Source of the DNA: an uncultured Robinsoniella sp.
GTDB lineage: Bacteria > Bacillota > Clostridia > Lachnospirales > Lachnospiraceae
Assembly: GCA_900539655.1 (NCBI GenBank)
Contig: UQCR01000049.1
Span: 1-45,824, forward strand
DNA length: 45,824 nucleotides
Reading direction: 5' to 3'
In this document: positions 1 to 9,318 of the stretch, piece by piece
Layout of the letters: the number at the start of each line of letters is the position of its first letter
How positions within the stretch are numbered: the stretch's first letter is position 1
The notes under the pieces: generated by a model
What the model was told of the DNA's origin: nothing
The model's database searches: none
What the model saw: the letters and a program-made list of their open reading frames with translations, nothing else
Translations under genes and position numbers: made by a program

Positions 1-76
1 CTGCTTTTGCTGCGATTTCTGTAATTGGGGACATAGTAGTCTCCTGTGCAATTTCAATATCTGATTTATAACCCAT
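1..76 (-). CDS. fhs: Formate--tetrahydrofolate ligase, N-terminal fragment (cut by window edge)
   Basis: Only the first 25 codons lie in the window. They read MGYKSDIEIAQETTMSPITE and continue to the edge, matching the usual N-terminus of formyl-THF synthetase (xDIEIAQExxMxPIxEIA). The ATG at 76 follows an AAAGGAGAT ribosome binding site. The enzyme ligates formate to THF with ATP, the entry step of the methyl branch of the Wood-Ljungdahl pathway. It is the most downstream gene visible in the acs operon, separated from the DUF3786 gene by a gap with several stem-loops. Identification rests on a short segment plus context. Confidence 0.8.
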   Translation of the reverse strand, partial: MGYKSDIEIAQETTMSPITEIAAKA

Positions 77-128
77 AAAAATATCTCCTTTCATTACAAT
101 TGTTACTGTTCACTCCGTGACCAGTAAC

Positions 129-233
129 TGCATAAATCCATTTAAAATCGCCTTTGGCGATGGGATTTATGCACTCCTGAATCACTTTCTCACGCACTGT
201 GCAGTAAATGCACAGTACTGCCTGAACAGTACT
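129..233. other. Cluster of stem-loops between the DUF3786 gene and fhs
   Basis: Three inverted repeats lie in the gap. The first has outer arms TGCATAAATCC (129-139) and GGATTTATGCA (163-173), enclosing ATCGCC-TTT-GGCGAT (147-161). The second is ACTGTGCA (196-203) with TGCACAGT (209-216). The third is AGTACTG (214-220) with CAGTACT (227-233), sharing three bases with the second, so the two may be alternative folds. None is followed by a U-tract in the transcribed direction. A role in mRNA processing or stability upstream of fhs is inference. Confidence 0.6.
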
Positions 234-265
234 TTCGATCCATTATGCGTATTCTTTGGAACGAA

Positions 266-904
266 TTATATTTTTTTTAATGTACCGATTGACACATCTC
301 CGACAACTGCCAGATCCTCTGCTTCAAAGGAAAGGGGGAAATTATCAGAAAATAATATTTGGGATGAAGGTGGAAATTCATCATCCCCTGCCCATAGAAT
401 AAATCGTACAAAATATCCATTTATGAATTCAAACTCGTAAGATACATCTCCTGATTCTAATTTTGAGGCACCCACTTTTTCCATCTGTGCCTGAAAAAGT
501 TCTAACTTTGAACCATAGGAAAACGCCAGGCGCATCAGGCATCTTCCCTGAAACTGCCTGAAATAAACTTCTCCCCAGGGTACTTCACGATAAGTCAGAT
601 ACTTTCCGGTAGTTTCAGAAGCTACGCCTTTCGTCAAAAAACGGATTGCAATTATCTTTGCAGCCACTTCATCCAAAAGGGCACCATATCCCTCATCATC
701 AGTTTCTGCTTTCTCCACACGGAATTCCGGATAAAAAATCAGGTACTCTTTCTGCATCATACGCAGGGTAAATGCCTGCTTTTCTTCATCAAAAGGAACG
801 CCGGTGCGTCTGCTGGCTTCAATCGGATCTATTTTGCGGAATTCTTCCAGGTAATGCTCGAACGGGATTCGTTCTTTGTTGTCTTTTTCGTACTCAATAT
901 TCAT
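266..904 (-). CDS. DUF3786 domain protein of the acs operon
   Basis: Protein of about 212 aa that resembles the DUF3786 family, seen in anaerobes near corrinoid and Wood-Ljungdahl genes; no biochemical role is known to me. It lies between acsV and fhs in the same direction. The frame is open back to a GTG at 997, which would add a hydrophobic stretch (VILSICFIVAVLQAGL), but no ribosome binding site precedes that codon and two hairpins lie just upstream. The start at 904 (MNIEYEKDN) has a GGGA six bases upstream and looks more natural for a soluble protein. Possible roles in corrinoid protein assembly or repair are inference from position only. Confidence 0.65.
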   Translation of the reverse strand: MNIEYEKDNKERIPFEHYLEEFRKIDPIEASRRTGVPFDEEKQAFTLRMMQKEYLIFYPEFRVEKAETDDEGYGALLDEVAAKIIAIRFLTKGVASETTGKYLTYREVPWGEVYFRQFQGRCLMRLAFSYGSKLELFQAQMEKVGASKLESGDVSYEFEFINGYFVRFILWAGDDEFPPSSQILFSDNFPLSFEAEDLAVVGDVSIGTLKKI

Positions 905-1028
905 CTGTATTCCCATCGCATATTGCAGACCCGCCTGCAATACTGCCACAATAAAACAGATTGAAAGAATTACAGCGTGGCGCCCTTTCCATATCACAAT
1001 TTTCTTTCAACCTTTACGCCAGGAATAC

Positions 1029-1060
1029 CGCAAGCAAGCTTGCGATACTCCCTGAGTATC
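1029..1060. other. Two adjacent hairpins between acsV and the DUF3786 gene
   Basis: CGCAAGC (1029-1035) pairs with GCTTGCG (1038-1044), and GATACTC (1044-1050) pairs with GAGTATC (1054-1060). They lie just after the acsV stop codon in the direction of transcription. No U-tract follows on the minus strand, so these are more likely processing or stabilising structures than a terminator. Confidence 0.55.
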
Positions 1061-1078
1061 TACTCTACTTCATTTATT

Positions 1079-2995
1079 TTAATCTTCAAACAGTGTTGTA
1101 TCTGTATGAGGCAGGAAACATGCTGCAACAAACTCATCCATATACTGAGGTATTGCACTCAATTCCAGATAAGTCATATTTCTTGCAACTTCATATACTT
1201 TCCGTTCAGCCTGTGTGGAACAAAGCATTGCATATGCCCCCGACAGGGATGAATTTCCGATATACTGGTATAATTCCAAAGGAACCTTCGGGAACATACC
1301 AATATGAATTGCATTTTCCATATTAATGCCACTGCCAATACCGCCCGCTACATAGACATGTTCAATCATAGAGATATCAAAATCACAATAGGATAACATC
1401 GTCCGGATTGCAGAGAAAATAGCTCCCTTTGCTCGGATAAAGTTATCAATATCAACTTCGGAAATCTCCACGTCTTTCACAGAGCCTGCTTCTGACTCAA
1501 ACGCCAGCACATAGCTGCCCATATCAAACTTATCATGTCTGACACGTTTTCCCTCACGGACAAATTTGCCTTTGGGATTAATAATACCGCATCGGAACAA
1601 TTCACTGATAATATCAATAATACCGGAACCACAGATTCCAATCGGTTTCGTTCCTTCGTCTCCAATTACGGAGAGATTTGGTTCCATCGTATCTTTATCT
1701 ATAGTACATGCCTCAATTGCACCATCTGTAGCACGCATACCGCAGCTGATATCCCCACCTTCAAAAGCAGGTCCTGCTGAGCAGGCACAGCTCATTAAAA
1801 AGTCAGAGTTTCCAAATACAATTTCTCCATTGGTACCAAGGTCAATAAACAGTGAGAATTCCGGTTTATTCCAAAGAGCACTTACAAAAGCACCTGCAGT
1901 AATATCTCCGCCTACATAACTTCCGATATTCGGAGCTATGATAATATGGGAATCGGGATTAATATGAATTCCAATATCAGATGCATACAGAGAATTTGTT
2001 TTAAAGAAAGTCGGAATATATGGTTCCATACGAAGCGGATCTGCATTGATCCCCATTAATAAATGGTTCATCGTGGTATTGCCTGCAACACACATACGAT
2101 AAATACTCATAGGATCCAGCTTTGCCTGCCTGCACATAGTCTGAATCAGCGGATTAATGGTCTCATCAATAACCGCTTTTTGCAGCCGGTCCTTGCCGCC
2201 CGGTTTTGCAGATTCAATGATACGGTTGATGACATCAGCTCCATAACGGATCTGTCCGTTTCCGGAAGAACCTTTGGCAAGAATGGAACCATCCAGCATA
2301 TTGATCAGAATAGCAGATACAGTTGTCGTTCCAATATCTATTGCAATTCCACCTACAATTACTTCTTCAGTTTCCGGGAATATATCATATACAAAAATAT
2401 TTGTTTCAATTTTTCGTACAATTATCTTTACACGGAAGCCACTTTCCCTAAGTACATCCGGTAGTTTTTTCAAAACCGAATATGGAACACGGATCTTTTC
2501 GATACCGGTTATTGCCGTAATAGCACGGGTAAACCGTTCATTGTCCGGCATGGTATCATCTAAAGTAGGCTCATCCATAGATACATTCAAGATCTCTAAC
2601 GTATTCTTCAGTTCAATACCTGCTTCTAAAATCTGTTCTTTTGCATCGGAAAAAATCTTTAATTCTTCCGGCGAACTTAGATCAGCCACTTTCATACGGC
2701 TTCTGTAAGCAGAGGCAATATCCGGTACCAGTACTTCCACATCCGCATTTATGGTACTGACACAGGCGAGACGCCAGCCTTCTGCATAATCCTCATCTGT
2801 GATATGACGCGTCTTTTTTGATTCTAATTCACCGCCAACGAGCTTTACTCTGCATTTCCCGCAAGATGCATTTCCTGAACACGGTGCATCGATAGCTACG
2901 TTTGTTTTTCTCGCTACCTCAAGAAGGCTTTCACCGAAAGCAGCGAAGACAATAATATCTTCGCTGTTTTCAAACTTAAAAGTAACTTTATGCAT
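1079..2995 (-). CDS. acsV: Corrinoid activation/regeneration protein AcsV (RACo type)
   Basis: 638 aa. The N-terminus is a plant-type [2Fe-2S] ferredoxin domain with cysteines 39, 45, 48 and 78 (CSGNASCGKC, then RLAC). It is followed by a linker and a large ASKHA/DUF4445 ATPase region with GGIAIDIGTTTVSAI and GLY/SER-rich phosphate loops such as CGSGIIDIISEL and VAGGIGSGIN. Proteins of this design reductively reactivate Co(II) corrinoid proteins at the cost of ATP; here the target would be AcsCD. The start codon lies 3 nt after acsE, with its GGAG site inside the last acsE codons, so the two are translationally linked. Length and domain order are usual for the family. Confidence 0.9.
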   Translation of the reverse strand: MHKVTFKFENSEDIIVFAAFGESLLEVARKTNVAIDAPCSGNASCGKCRVKLVGGELESKKTRHITDEDYAEGWRLACVSTINADVEVLVPDIASAYRSRMKVADLSSPEELKIFSDAKEQILEAGIELKNTLEILNVSMDEPTLDDTMPDNERFTRAITAITGIEKIRVPYSVLKKLPDVLRESGFRVKIIVRKIETNIFVYDIFPETEEVIVGGIAIDIGTTTVSAILINMLDGSILAKGSSGNGQIRYGADVINRIIESAKPGGKDRLQKAVIDETINPLIQTMCRQAKLDPMSIYRMCVAGNTTMNHLLMGINADPLRMEPYIPTFFKTNSLYASDIGIHINPDSHIIIAPNIGSYVGGDITAGAFVSALWNKPEFSLFIDLGTNGEIVFGNSDFLMSCACSAGPAFEGGDISCGMRATDGAIEACTIDKDTMEPNLSVIGDEGTKPIGICGSGIIDIISELFRCGIINPKGKFVREGKRVRHDKFDMGSYVLAFESEAGSVKDVEISEVDIDNFIRAKGAIFSAIRTMLSYCDFDISMIEHVYVAGGIGSGINMENAIHIGMFPKVPLELYQYIGNSSLSGAYAMLCSTQAERKVYEVARNMTYLELSAIPQYMDEFVAACFLPHTDTTLFED

Positions 2996-2998
2996 ATA

Positions 2999-3784
2999 TT
3001 AGATCTCCAGATAGGAATCCGCATATAAGGTATTATTTTTAAATACATCACAAGATTTGATTGTTTCCATTAATCTTAAATCACATGGATTTACGATTGC
3101 GGAAGTCAAACCATTCATCATAGCCATAGCTACTAAAGCAGAATCCATGATCGGACGGATATGTTTTGGCATACCGTTAGAGTTATTGGATAATCCACCT
3201 GTTGAATTAAGTCCCATATCGCTGAACATTTTAATTGCTTCTAAAACGTCCATCTGCTTGTCCTGCATTCCCTTTACAACCAGGAATAACGGGTCAAACC
3301 AGAGATCAGTAGGTTCCATTCCAAGTTCCAGACCTCTCTCTAACATGTTCTGGCAGTGCATCATACGCTCATCATTATCAGACGGAACACCTTCTGCTGA
3401 ACATAAAGCGATAACAATTGCATCATTAGCTGCTGCTAAATCGATATTTTCAATTCTGTCTCCAGCATCTGCAGAGTTAACGATTGGTTTTCCTTTGGAA
3501 CGGTTGTATACAGAAATTCCAGCTTCAATCGCTTTTTTATTAGCGGTATCCAGAGCCAGCGGTACATTATCGAATTCATTCTGAAGCAGCTGAACAGCCC
3601 ATTTCATTAATTCTTCGCCGTCGCTTTCAGCCGGTCCAATATTAACATCTAAGTAAGTTGCACCAGCATCAAGCTGCTCTTTTGCACGCTGGATGATTGG
3701 AGCTCCGTCTCTTTCTGCCATTGCCTTACGGATAACTGGGGAAATACAGTGGATTCTTTCACCAATTGTTACGAATTTTGCCAT
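2999..3784 (-). CDS. acsE: Methyl-THF:corrinoid iron-sulfur protein methyltransferase
   Basis: 261 aa, the normal size for AcsE (MeTr). It is a pterin-binding TIM barrel: FVTIGERIHCISP at the start, LDVNIGP at about 45-51, ALDT at 77-80, VNSAD at 102-106, and WFDPLFL and GLSNNSNG farther on. It moves the methyl group from methyl-THF to the cobalt of AcsCD, linking the methyl and carbonyl branches. The ATG at 3784 has AGAAGGAGAT upstream. It follows acsC after an 81-nt gap with a stem-loop and directly precedes acsV. Confidence 0.95.
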   Translation of the reverse strand: MAKFVTIGERIHCISPVIRKAMAERDGAPIIQRAKEQLDAGATYLDVNIGPAESDGEELMKWAVQLLQNEFDNVPLALDTANKKAIEAGISVYNRSKGKPIVNSADAGDRIENIDLAAANDAIVIALCSAEGVPSDNDERMMHCQNMLERGLELGMEPTDLWFDPLFLVVKGMQDKQMDVLEAIKMFSDMGLNSTGGLSNNSNGMPKHIRPIMDSALVAMAMMNGLTSAIVNPCDLRLMETIKSCDVFKNNTLYADSYLEI

Positions 3785-3833
3785 TGATTAATCTCCTTCT
3801 CTAATTGAAATTATTAGTAAAATCGTTCAATAC

Positions 3834-3862
3834 TTTCGCTCTGCTATAAAAGCAGAACGAAA
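3834..3862. other. Stem-loop between acsC and acsE
   Basis: TTTCGCTCTGCT (3834-3845) and AGCAGAACGAAA (3851-3862) form a 12-bp stem with one mismatch that becomes a G-U pair in the minus-strand RNA, and a 5-nt loop. No U-tract follows in the transcribed direction. It may set relative transcript levels of acsC and acsE by protecting a processed end; that is inference. Confidence 0.6.
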
Positions 3863-3865
3863 TAA

Positions 3866-5209
3866 TTACTGCATATCTTTTAAGAATTTTACAAGCTGTA
3901 CCGCTTCGTTTGGTCCTACAATGACATCCCATCCCGGAAGTTTCGCTTCTACTTCACCTTTTAAAACAGCTACTTTACCTGGAAGAATTAATTTTCTGTT
4001 TTTGATCTTGCCTTCAATATCAGCTTCGCCAAAATATTTAGCAATAGATGTTGCAGATAATTTACCTGCTGCCCATGCTGTCAGCACGGATAATCCGCCT
4101 GCATCACTGATAATCAGATTACAAGGAACTCCGGAACGCTCTAACTCACCGGATACTACGAAATATGTAAGTGCAAAGTCAACAGTTGTAAGACAAACTG
4201 AGTTCTCATCTGCTCCATTGATTGGGTAAATACCCGGTTCAACTTTCATTGGCTTCTGAGGATCTGTAAATACGTTCTGTCTTAAACCATATAACGGCAA
4301 TGCCTGAGCATAGGTCATTTCTTCCATTACTACGATAGAACCATATTTAATGGTAAACATAGATGCTAAAGCTGCCTGCATATGGATATCTCCCTGTGCA
4401 AGTGCTGCTACATTTACAATTGAAGGATAGCCAAATGTTCTGTCGGCATCTTTAATTGCTGCTTTTCTCATCTGAACTGCTGTAGCAAATGCTTCTTTAA
4501 TGGATTTGCATCCTGCATCTAAAATCAGGTTCTTGTTTCCAAGTCCTTCTAACTTAGCAACTGTTTCATATAACTCATTTACATTTTCACCACGAACACC
4601 CAGTACAATACCTGCTTCTGTAGCAATTGCACTCATGGCTTCGTAATTAGAAGCATCTGCGCCGTTTAATACCGGTTTGCTGTCTTTACATACTGCAAGA
4701 GCTGCTTTTGCAACTTCTGCATCTGTACATCCTAATACTAAGGTTCTGTTAAGACCAGCTGCTTTTTTAACAAGTTCCACATAATCAACAGCTCCGTCAG
4801 CGCTGTAGTTTACGTAAACCATTTCTACAAACATTCTTTCGCCGATACGTTCGTAATCAACCTTCGGAATTGCTGCAATTCTTGCATCAATAGCAGCTTC
4901 ATCCATACAATTGCAAAGTGCAACTGCATATCTTGTCTTACTTACGAATGTTTTTTCATGTCGTTCCAGAACAGTTTCTCCGCCTAATGTAAATTCGTTT
5001 TCGCCTGTTCCTACTTTAATTGTCTTCATTGGTGGTGCAGTAGCCTCAGATAAAGTTGCTAATGCATCTGGTGAGAAATGCGGACATGCACTGATATCCA
5101 TAGCGCCCTGTGCAACCTTCATTGAGAAAGCCATACATGTCGGGCATCCACACTCCTTACAGTTTTTCTTGGGTGATAATTTAAATATATCAAGACCTTT
5201 AAGTGCCAT
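3866..5209 (-). CDS. acsC: Corrinoid iron-sulfur protein large subunit (gamma)
   Basis: 447 aa. The N-terminal domain carries the [4Fe-4S] motif CKECGCPTC with cysteines 17, 20, 25 and a fourth at 42 (DISACPHF), as in characterised AcsC. A TIM barrel and a C-terminal corrinoid-binding domain follow (ISDAGGLSVLTAWAAGKLSA region). With AcsD it carries the methyl group on cobalt between AcsE and acetyl-CoA synthase. The ATG at 5209 has AAGGAGGAA upstream, 26 nt after acsD. Confidence 0.95.
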   Translation of the reverse strand: MALKGLDIFKLSPKKNCKECGCPTCMAFSMKVAQGAMDISACPHFSPDALATLSEATAPPMKTIKVGTGENEFTLGGETVLERHEKTFVSKTRYAVALCNCMDEAAIDARIAAIPKVDYERIGERMFVEMVYVNYSADGAVDYVELVKKAAGLNRTLVLGCTDAEVAKAALAVCKDSKPVLNGADASNYEAMSAIATEAGIVLGVRGENVNELYETVAKLEGLGNKNLILDAGCKSIKEAFATAVQMRKAAIKDADRTFGYPSIVNVAALAQGDIHMQAALASMFTIKYGSIVVMEEMTYAQALPLYGLRQNVFTDPQKPMKVEPGIYPINGADENSVCLTTVDFALTYFVVSGELERSGVPCNLIISDAGGLSVLTAWAAGKLSATSIAKYFGEADIEGKIKNRKLILPGKVAVLKGEVEAKLPGWDVIVGPNEAVQLVKFLKDMQ

Positions 5210-5235
5210 AATTCTTTTTCCTCCTTAAGCAGCAA

Positions 5236-6177
5236 TTATACTAATTCTTTGATTAATTTTGAAATAGTTGCAACTGATACAGGATGTTTTAAAATAACTG
5301 CATTGGATCCGGAAACTAAAACTGCTGCTGCTGTTTCTACTTCCATATCAATACCACGCTGTTCAACATCTCCCCATTCAGGCATATCAGCTTCTGAAGC
5401 CATTGATTCTTTTACGCCCCAGGTTTCAGATGCTACCGGTGTAATAATCGGCATCTGTAACATTCCATCATTCTGAGATAAAGCAGCTGCTTTTACTCTC
5501 TGCATGGTGGATACAACATATTCAAAACCATAACCTGCTGCTGCAGCACCTACGTTCATAACAACGTTTGAACTGCTGACACCTAACTGTGACAATAATA
5601 CATTTAACTGTTTCGCAAGGTTGATATCAACTGCTGATTCAGCACCTACTACCTGCTTGTAAGCAAGGCCTGCTGCTGCACCAACTGTCTTGTAGTTTTC
5701 TTCTTTGGCTGCTAAAAGCATTGCGTTTCTTCCTTCCAATACTTCAGCTGCTTTGCTTAAAAGTTCTGCATCTTTTTCAACGTTCTTGCTACCCGCAATA
5801 ACAAGTGGCACGTCTACTGCTGCTGCAACATCTTTTACAATTTGAATTAATTCATCTGTAGATTTGTTTGCACCATTTGGATCTCCGCCTTCTAATCTCA
5901 GACAAAGAAAATCAGCACCTTCCATAGCTGCCGCTTTTTTAGCCATATCAGCTACAGTTGCACATCCTTCATAATATTTCTGGATAAATTCCGGTTCATT
6001 CTCTAAACCGAAGTCTGTGATCTCAACACCTACTTTTGGTGCGTTTTCGATAGGAGCATCGAAGGTATAAAATGGTAATACGTTTTCTCCGCCTATGGTA
6101 ATTTTCTTGTCCCCGCATCCAATTTCAACAGTGTTAATATTTGCGCTGAACTTTCCTGATTTTGCATTAAATGGCAT
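5236..6177 (-). CDS. acsD: Corrinoid iron-sulfur protein small subunit (delta)
   Basis: 313 aa TIM-barrel subunit that forms the AcsCD heterodimer. It shows the typical stretch FLCLRLEGGDPNG and the C-terminal MPEWGDVEQRGIDMEVETAA. The ATG at 6177 is preceded by GAAGGAGGTTT. The order acsB-acsD-acsC-acsE keeps the methyl-carrier subunits adjacent. The gap to acsB (187 nt) holds a long hairpin. Confidence 0.95.
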   Translation of the reverse strand: MPFNAKSGKFSANINTVEIGCGDKKITIGGENVLPFYTFDAPIENAPKVGVEITDFGLENEPEFIQKYYEGCATVADMAKKAAAMEGADFLCLRLEGGDPNGANKSTDELIQIVKDVAAAVDVPLVIAGSKNVEKDAELLSKAAEVLEGRNAMLLAAKEENYKTVGAAAGLAYKQVVGAESAVDINLAKQLNVLLSQLGVSSSNVVMNVGAAAAGYGFEYVVSTMQRVKAAALSQNDGMLQMPIITPVASETWGVKESMASEADMPEWGDVEQRGIDMEVETAAAVLVSGSNAVILKHPVSVATISKLIKELV

Positions 6178-6203
6178 TTCTAATAAACCTCCTTCATGTT
6201 TTT

Positions 6204-6241
6204 AGACTGTTGTAAAACATAATTATATTTTACAACAGTCT
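6204..6241. other. 14-bp perfect stem-loop between acsB and acsD
   Basis: AGACTGTTGTAAAA (6204-6217) and TTTTACAACAGTCT (6228-6241) are perfect inverted arms around a 10-nt AT-rich loop. In the minus-strand RNA the stem is followed by A-rich, not U-rich, sequence, so it is not a standard intrinsic terminator. It lies where a change in stoichiometry between acsB and the corrinoid protein genes could be set. The remaining gap (6242-6364) is AT-rich with nothing else evident. Confidence 0.7.
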
Positions 6242-6364
6242 GCCTTAAAAATCCATAAAATCTTTGTATTTCTTTAAGAACACACCCTTTAAAACCCTTG
6301 AATTTACTGAATATTTATCTATATTCTTCGTTTATGCAAAAGCTTTGGTGATTCTTAAAACAAA

Positions 6365-8494
6365 TTACATCATTGGTTCCATGCTAAGTGCAGGATGACC
6401 TTTTTCTTCTAAGAATGCTAATAATGTTTCCGGATCCTCCGCTACTGTTTCATCTCCGATCATGTCAACGAAGTTATCGATGTTGTATAACTCTTTCGCT
6501 GTAGCATTCAGTTTGTCAGCAACCTGGTCTTTTAAGTCTTTTGGCATCCATACGATTCTACCAACACCGCCTTCTGCTTTCATGAATTTCTTGGAAGCGA
6601 TGAAATGTTTACCATGTCCCATGAAACCTGGAGTCTGAACACCGCCGCCTGTCATGGAAGCTAATTCAGGGAAGGTCATACCGATTGGAGTCATTCCTGC
6701 ATATTCACGGTTCGCAATACATACACCATTGGATAACGGCTCAATACCACAGATACATTCGAAACATCCGCAAGATGTCATCGGATCTTCAATAATGGAG
6801 TACAGAGTAACGGTTTCAAGCGCTCCCTGGGAATATTTCTTAACCGCATCGTTAACATCCTGGTAAGATCCGGTTCTTTCATCAATTAAGCCGCCTTTTG
6901 TAATAACCTGACATGGTCCCTGAGGATCCAGTTCATTGGTAGCTTTTGCATCCAGCCATGAAACAGCACCGCAAAGTCCAAGTCTTTCAGGTGTAACAAC
7001 ACAAACATGAGATGGAGAGAATGCCTGACACATAATACAGCTGTAGTATACGTCAACACCTTCATCTGTAAGTGTACTAAGTCTTTCATCACGTTTGTCA
7101 TAGCTTGGAACAGCCAGCTCGGAACGAAGTCTTGTACATTCTGCTGCATCGGTAATAACTTTAACCTGGCATTTGTCAACAACTGCTGCAAATTCGCTCT
7201 TAATTTTAGCATACAGAACTTCACCGATATGTTTTGCTCTGAATCCTGCATTAAAAGTATCTTTGCTCACACGTACGCGGATCATATCTCTTTGTCCGGT
7301 ATGCATAATTCCTTCGATACAGTTGATGTAAGAGTGGAATTTACGCTCAAATACAGGTTCGAAATCAGACTGCATATTCTTTCCTGCAACTTCAACGATA
7401 TAAGCAATGCTCTGCTTGCTTCCAACTTCAAATTCATCAAAATCAGGTCCGATTACTTCAATCTTATGATCTTCAATTTCTGTAGCTTCTTTTGCCTGTA
7501 CCAATTCGAAACAGTCTACTCTGGAACCGTCAAATTCTACCTGCATATCGCCACGACGGATGATTTCGCCTTCAAATGCAGAAGCAAATGCAACCGGAAT
7601 ATCAATCTTTGTAATTTTAATCTTAATATCTCTTGCTTCCAGAGATGTTGCGTTGAATTTCGCTACATCTTCCTGAACAATTAAGCTCTTTGGTACGCGG
7701 AAGATATTTTCTGTTTCGTTTGTAACTACAGGGAAACCAAGTGCAATTGCGCCTGCTCCACATGCAACTACTACATCATCCAAAGGTCCGAAAGCATTAA
7801 CAAATGCAGGTACTCTTTCAAATGTATATTTCATTAATGCGCCTGCATCTCCTGCTGTAATATTACCGAAGATCAGAGCTGCCCTGATTGCTACGGATAC
7901 TACGTGGATTACGCTTGTTACGTCTTTTCCTAACGGAATAACACGAACGTTAGCGCCTGTTTTATAGCCTAATTCTGCACACTGGTCGATGATTCCGCCA
8001 ACCAATGTTACCAGGATACCCTGTGCCTGATAGCTCTTAATCAGGTCAACGCCTTCCTGTGCAGTGGGAGCAGTACCAAGAACAACTGCTACACCCGGGA
8101 TATCTCCTGTTACAAGGGGTACGCCCAGCTCACGGATAATTGCATCACTTAAATGTCCGTAACACGGATCTTCGTAAGGAGCAGCACCGTCAATATATTT
8201 TAATACTTCAATAAACTCTGCACAGAGAGCTGTAGCAACACCTGACATAAAAGCATCATTCAGACGTTTTTCTCTTGTCATCAAAGTTTTAACAACTCCG
8301 AGAGCTGTCTTTAAATCACCTAAATTAGCGATTTTTGTTCCTGTTACACCATAGTAACAAGGTAAGCTGTATGCTGTATTTGGAAAACTTACTGCTTTAT
8401 CAGCGCCATGCTGTGCGATTGCACCGTCAATTGCCTGTTCTGTCAATCCGTATACGGCATCATTTCCACTAAATACTCTATCAAATAATGTCAC
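6365..8494 (-). CDS. acsB: Acetyl-CoA synthase catalytic subunit
   Basis: 709 aa, close to the bacterial ACS length. Cysteines 486, 489, 498 and 508 (YYSCIMCQAF, SHVC, LGLC) fit the ligands of the A-cluster [4Fe-4S], and the CGC motif at 575-577 (MTSCGCFECICG) supplies the distal nickel ligands. The enzyme joins CO from CO dehydrogenase, the methyl group from AcsCD and CoA. The start is a GTG at 8494, seven bases after GGAGG. It follows a CooC-type maturation ATPase by 14 nt, which fits nickel insertion close to synthesis. Confidence 0.96.
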   Translation of the reverse strand: MTLFDRVFSGNDAVYGLTEQAIDGAIAQHGADKAVSFPNTAYSLPCYYGVTGTKIANLGDLKTALGVVKTLMTREKRLNDAFMSGVATALCAEFIEVLKYIDGAAPYEDPCYGHLSDAIIRELGVPLVTGDIPGVAVVLGTAPTAQEGVDLIKSYQAQGILVTLVGGIIDQCAELGYKTGANVRVIPLGKDVTSVIHVVSVAIRAALIFGNITAGDAGALMKYTFERVPAFVNAFGPLDDVVVACGAGAIALGFPVVTNETENIFRVPKSLIVQEDVAKFNATSLEARDIKIKITKIDIPVAFASAFEGEIIRRGDMQVEFDGSRVDCFELVQAKEATEIEDHKIEVIGPDFDEFEVGSKQSIAYIVEVAGKNMQSDFEPVFERKFHSYINCIEGIMHTGQRDMIRVRVSKDTFNAGFRAKHIGEVLYAKIKSEFAAVVDKCQVKVITDAAECTRLRSELAVPSYDKRDERLSTLTDEGVDVYYSCIMCQAFSPSHVCVVTPERLGLCGAVSWLDAKATNELDPQGPCQVITKGGLIDERTGSYQDVNDAVKKYSQGALETVTLYSIIEDPMTSCGCFECICGIEPLSNGVCIANREYAGMTPIGMTFPELASMTGGGVQTPGFMGHGKHFIASKKFMKAEGGVGRIVWMPKDLKDQVADKLNATAKELYNIDNFVDMIGDETVAEDPETLLAFLEEKGHPALSMEPMM

Positions 8495-8508
8495 TGTTAT
8501 ACCTCCAA

Positions 8509-9279
8509 TCAGATACTTGTATTATCGATCTTCTCTTTTATTTTTCTTATCTCTTCTGTTGCGGTGTCGCTAAAATCAAAGGGGGATTTTCCCTGTCTGT
8601 CCGCATCGATCACTTCCGTGTTGTAGTGAATGAAGCCCAATAAATCTTCTGGCGGAATTTTCGATTTTATAAATTCCTCATCTTCTTCATTACGCACCTT
8701 GTTCGCCACAACCCGCACGTGCTTCACACCAAGGTCCGTTGCAAGACGCTTAACATTCTTGTAGGTTTGGATGCTTCTTGCACCAGGTTCTATCACAACC
8801 ACAAACTGATCCATTCCCTCGGTAGTTCCCCGTCCCAGATGTTCCAGGCCCGCTTCCATATCCAGTATTACTACATCATCACTTCTCAGAACAAGGTGAT
8901 TGATAATCCTTTTGAGCATTACGTGCTCCGGACATACACAGCCGCTTCCTGCAGTATCAACAGTTCCAAGAACCAGCAATTTTACACCGTTCGCTGATTT
9001 TGCAAACTTATTCGGGATGTCATCTACTTTCGGGTTGATCTTATAAAACTTATTGTCGTCATTTGCACCGGTACGTTCCTGCACCAGCTTACGCATTTTG
9101 GTAATCGGTACGATCTGATCCAATTCTTCATCAGAAAAACCAAGGGCTAATCCTAAATTTGCATCCGGATCCACATCCGCCGCCAGGACATTCTTCCCTT
9201 CCTGTGCATATAACCTTGCCAAAGTGGCCGCAAAAGTTGTCTTTCCTACTCCGCCTTTTCCGGTAACTGCAATTTTCAT
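8509..9279 (-). CDS. CooC-type nickel-insertion ATPase (AcsF-like), first copy
   Basis: 256 aa MinD/ArsA-class P-loop ATPase. The deviant Walker A motif GKGGVGKTT is at 7-15, ADVDPDANLG at 35-43, and a CxC pair at 114-116 (GSGCVCPEH), the metal-binding motif of CooC/AcsF maturation factors. It sits between cooS and acsB, so it may serve either enzyme; placement next to acsB favours the AcsF role. A second family member lies on the other side of cooS. Start chosen at the ATG after AGGAG. Confidence 0.9.
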   Translation of the reverse strand: MKIAVTGKGGVGKTTFAATLARLYAQEGKNVLAADVDPDANLGLALGFSDEELDQIVPITKMRKLVQERTGANDDNKFYKINPKVDDIPNKFAKSANGVKLLVLGTVDTAGSGCVCPEHVMLKRIINHLVLRSDDVVILDMEAGLEHLGRGTTEGMDQFVVVIEPGARSIQTYKNVKRLATDLGVKHVRVVANKVRNEEDEEFIKSKIPPEDLLGFIHYNTEVIDADRQGKSPFDFSDTATEEIRKIKEKIDNTSI

Positions 9280-9293
9280 TTTAACTCCTATCT

Positions 9294-9308
9294 GCTGCCA
9301 ATAGCAGC
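9294..9308. other. Small stem-loop between cooS and the cooC-like gene
   Basis: GCTGC (9294-9298) and GCAGC (9304-9308) flank a 5-nt loop in the 39-nt gap, just upstream of the AGGAG site of the ATPase gene in the minus-strand mRNA. It is short, so functional meaning is uncertain. Confidence 0.35.
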
Positions 9309-9318
9309 GTTCTCCTGA

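Noticed and set aside
7007..7684. 225-codon plus-strand open frame
   Set aside because: It lies antisense inside acsB, has no ribosome binding site and reads as Cys/Phe/Asn-rich noise from the complementary strand.
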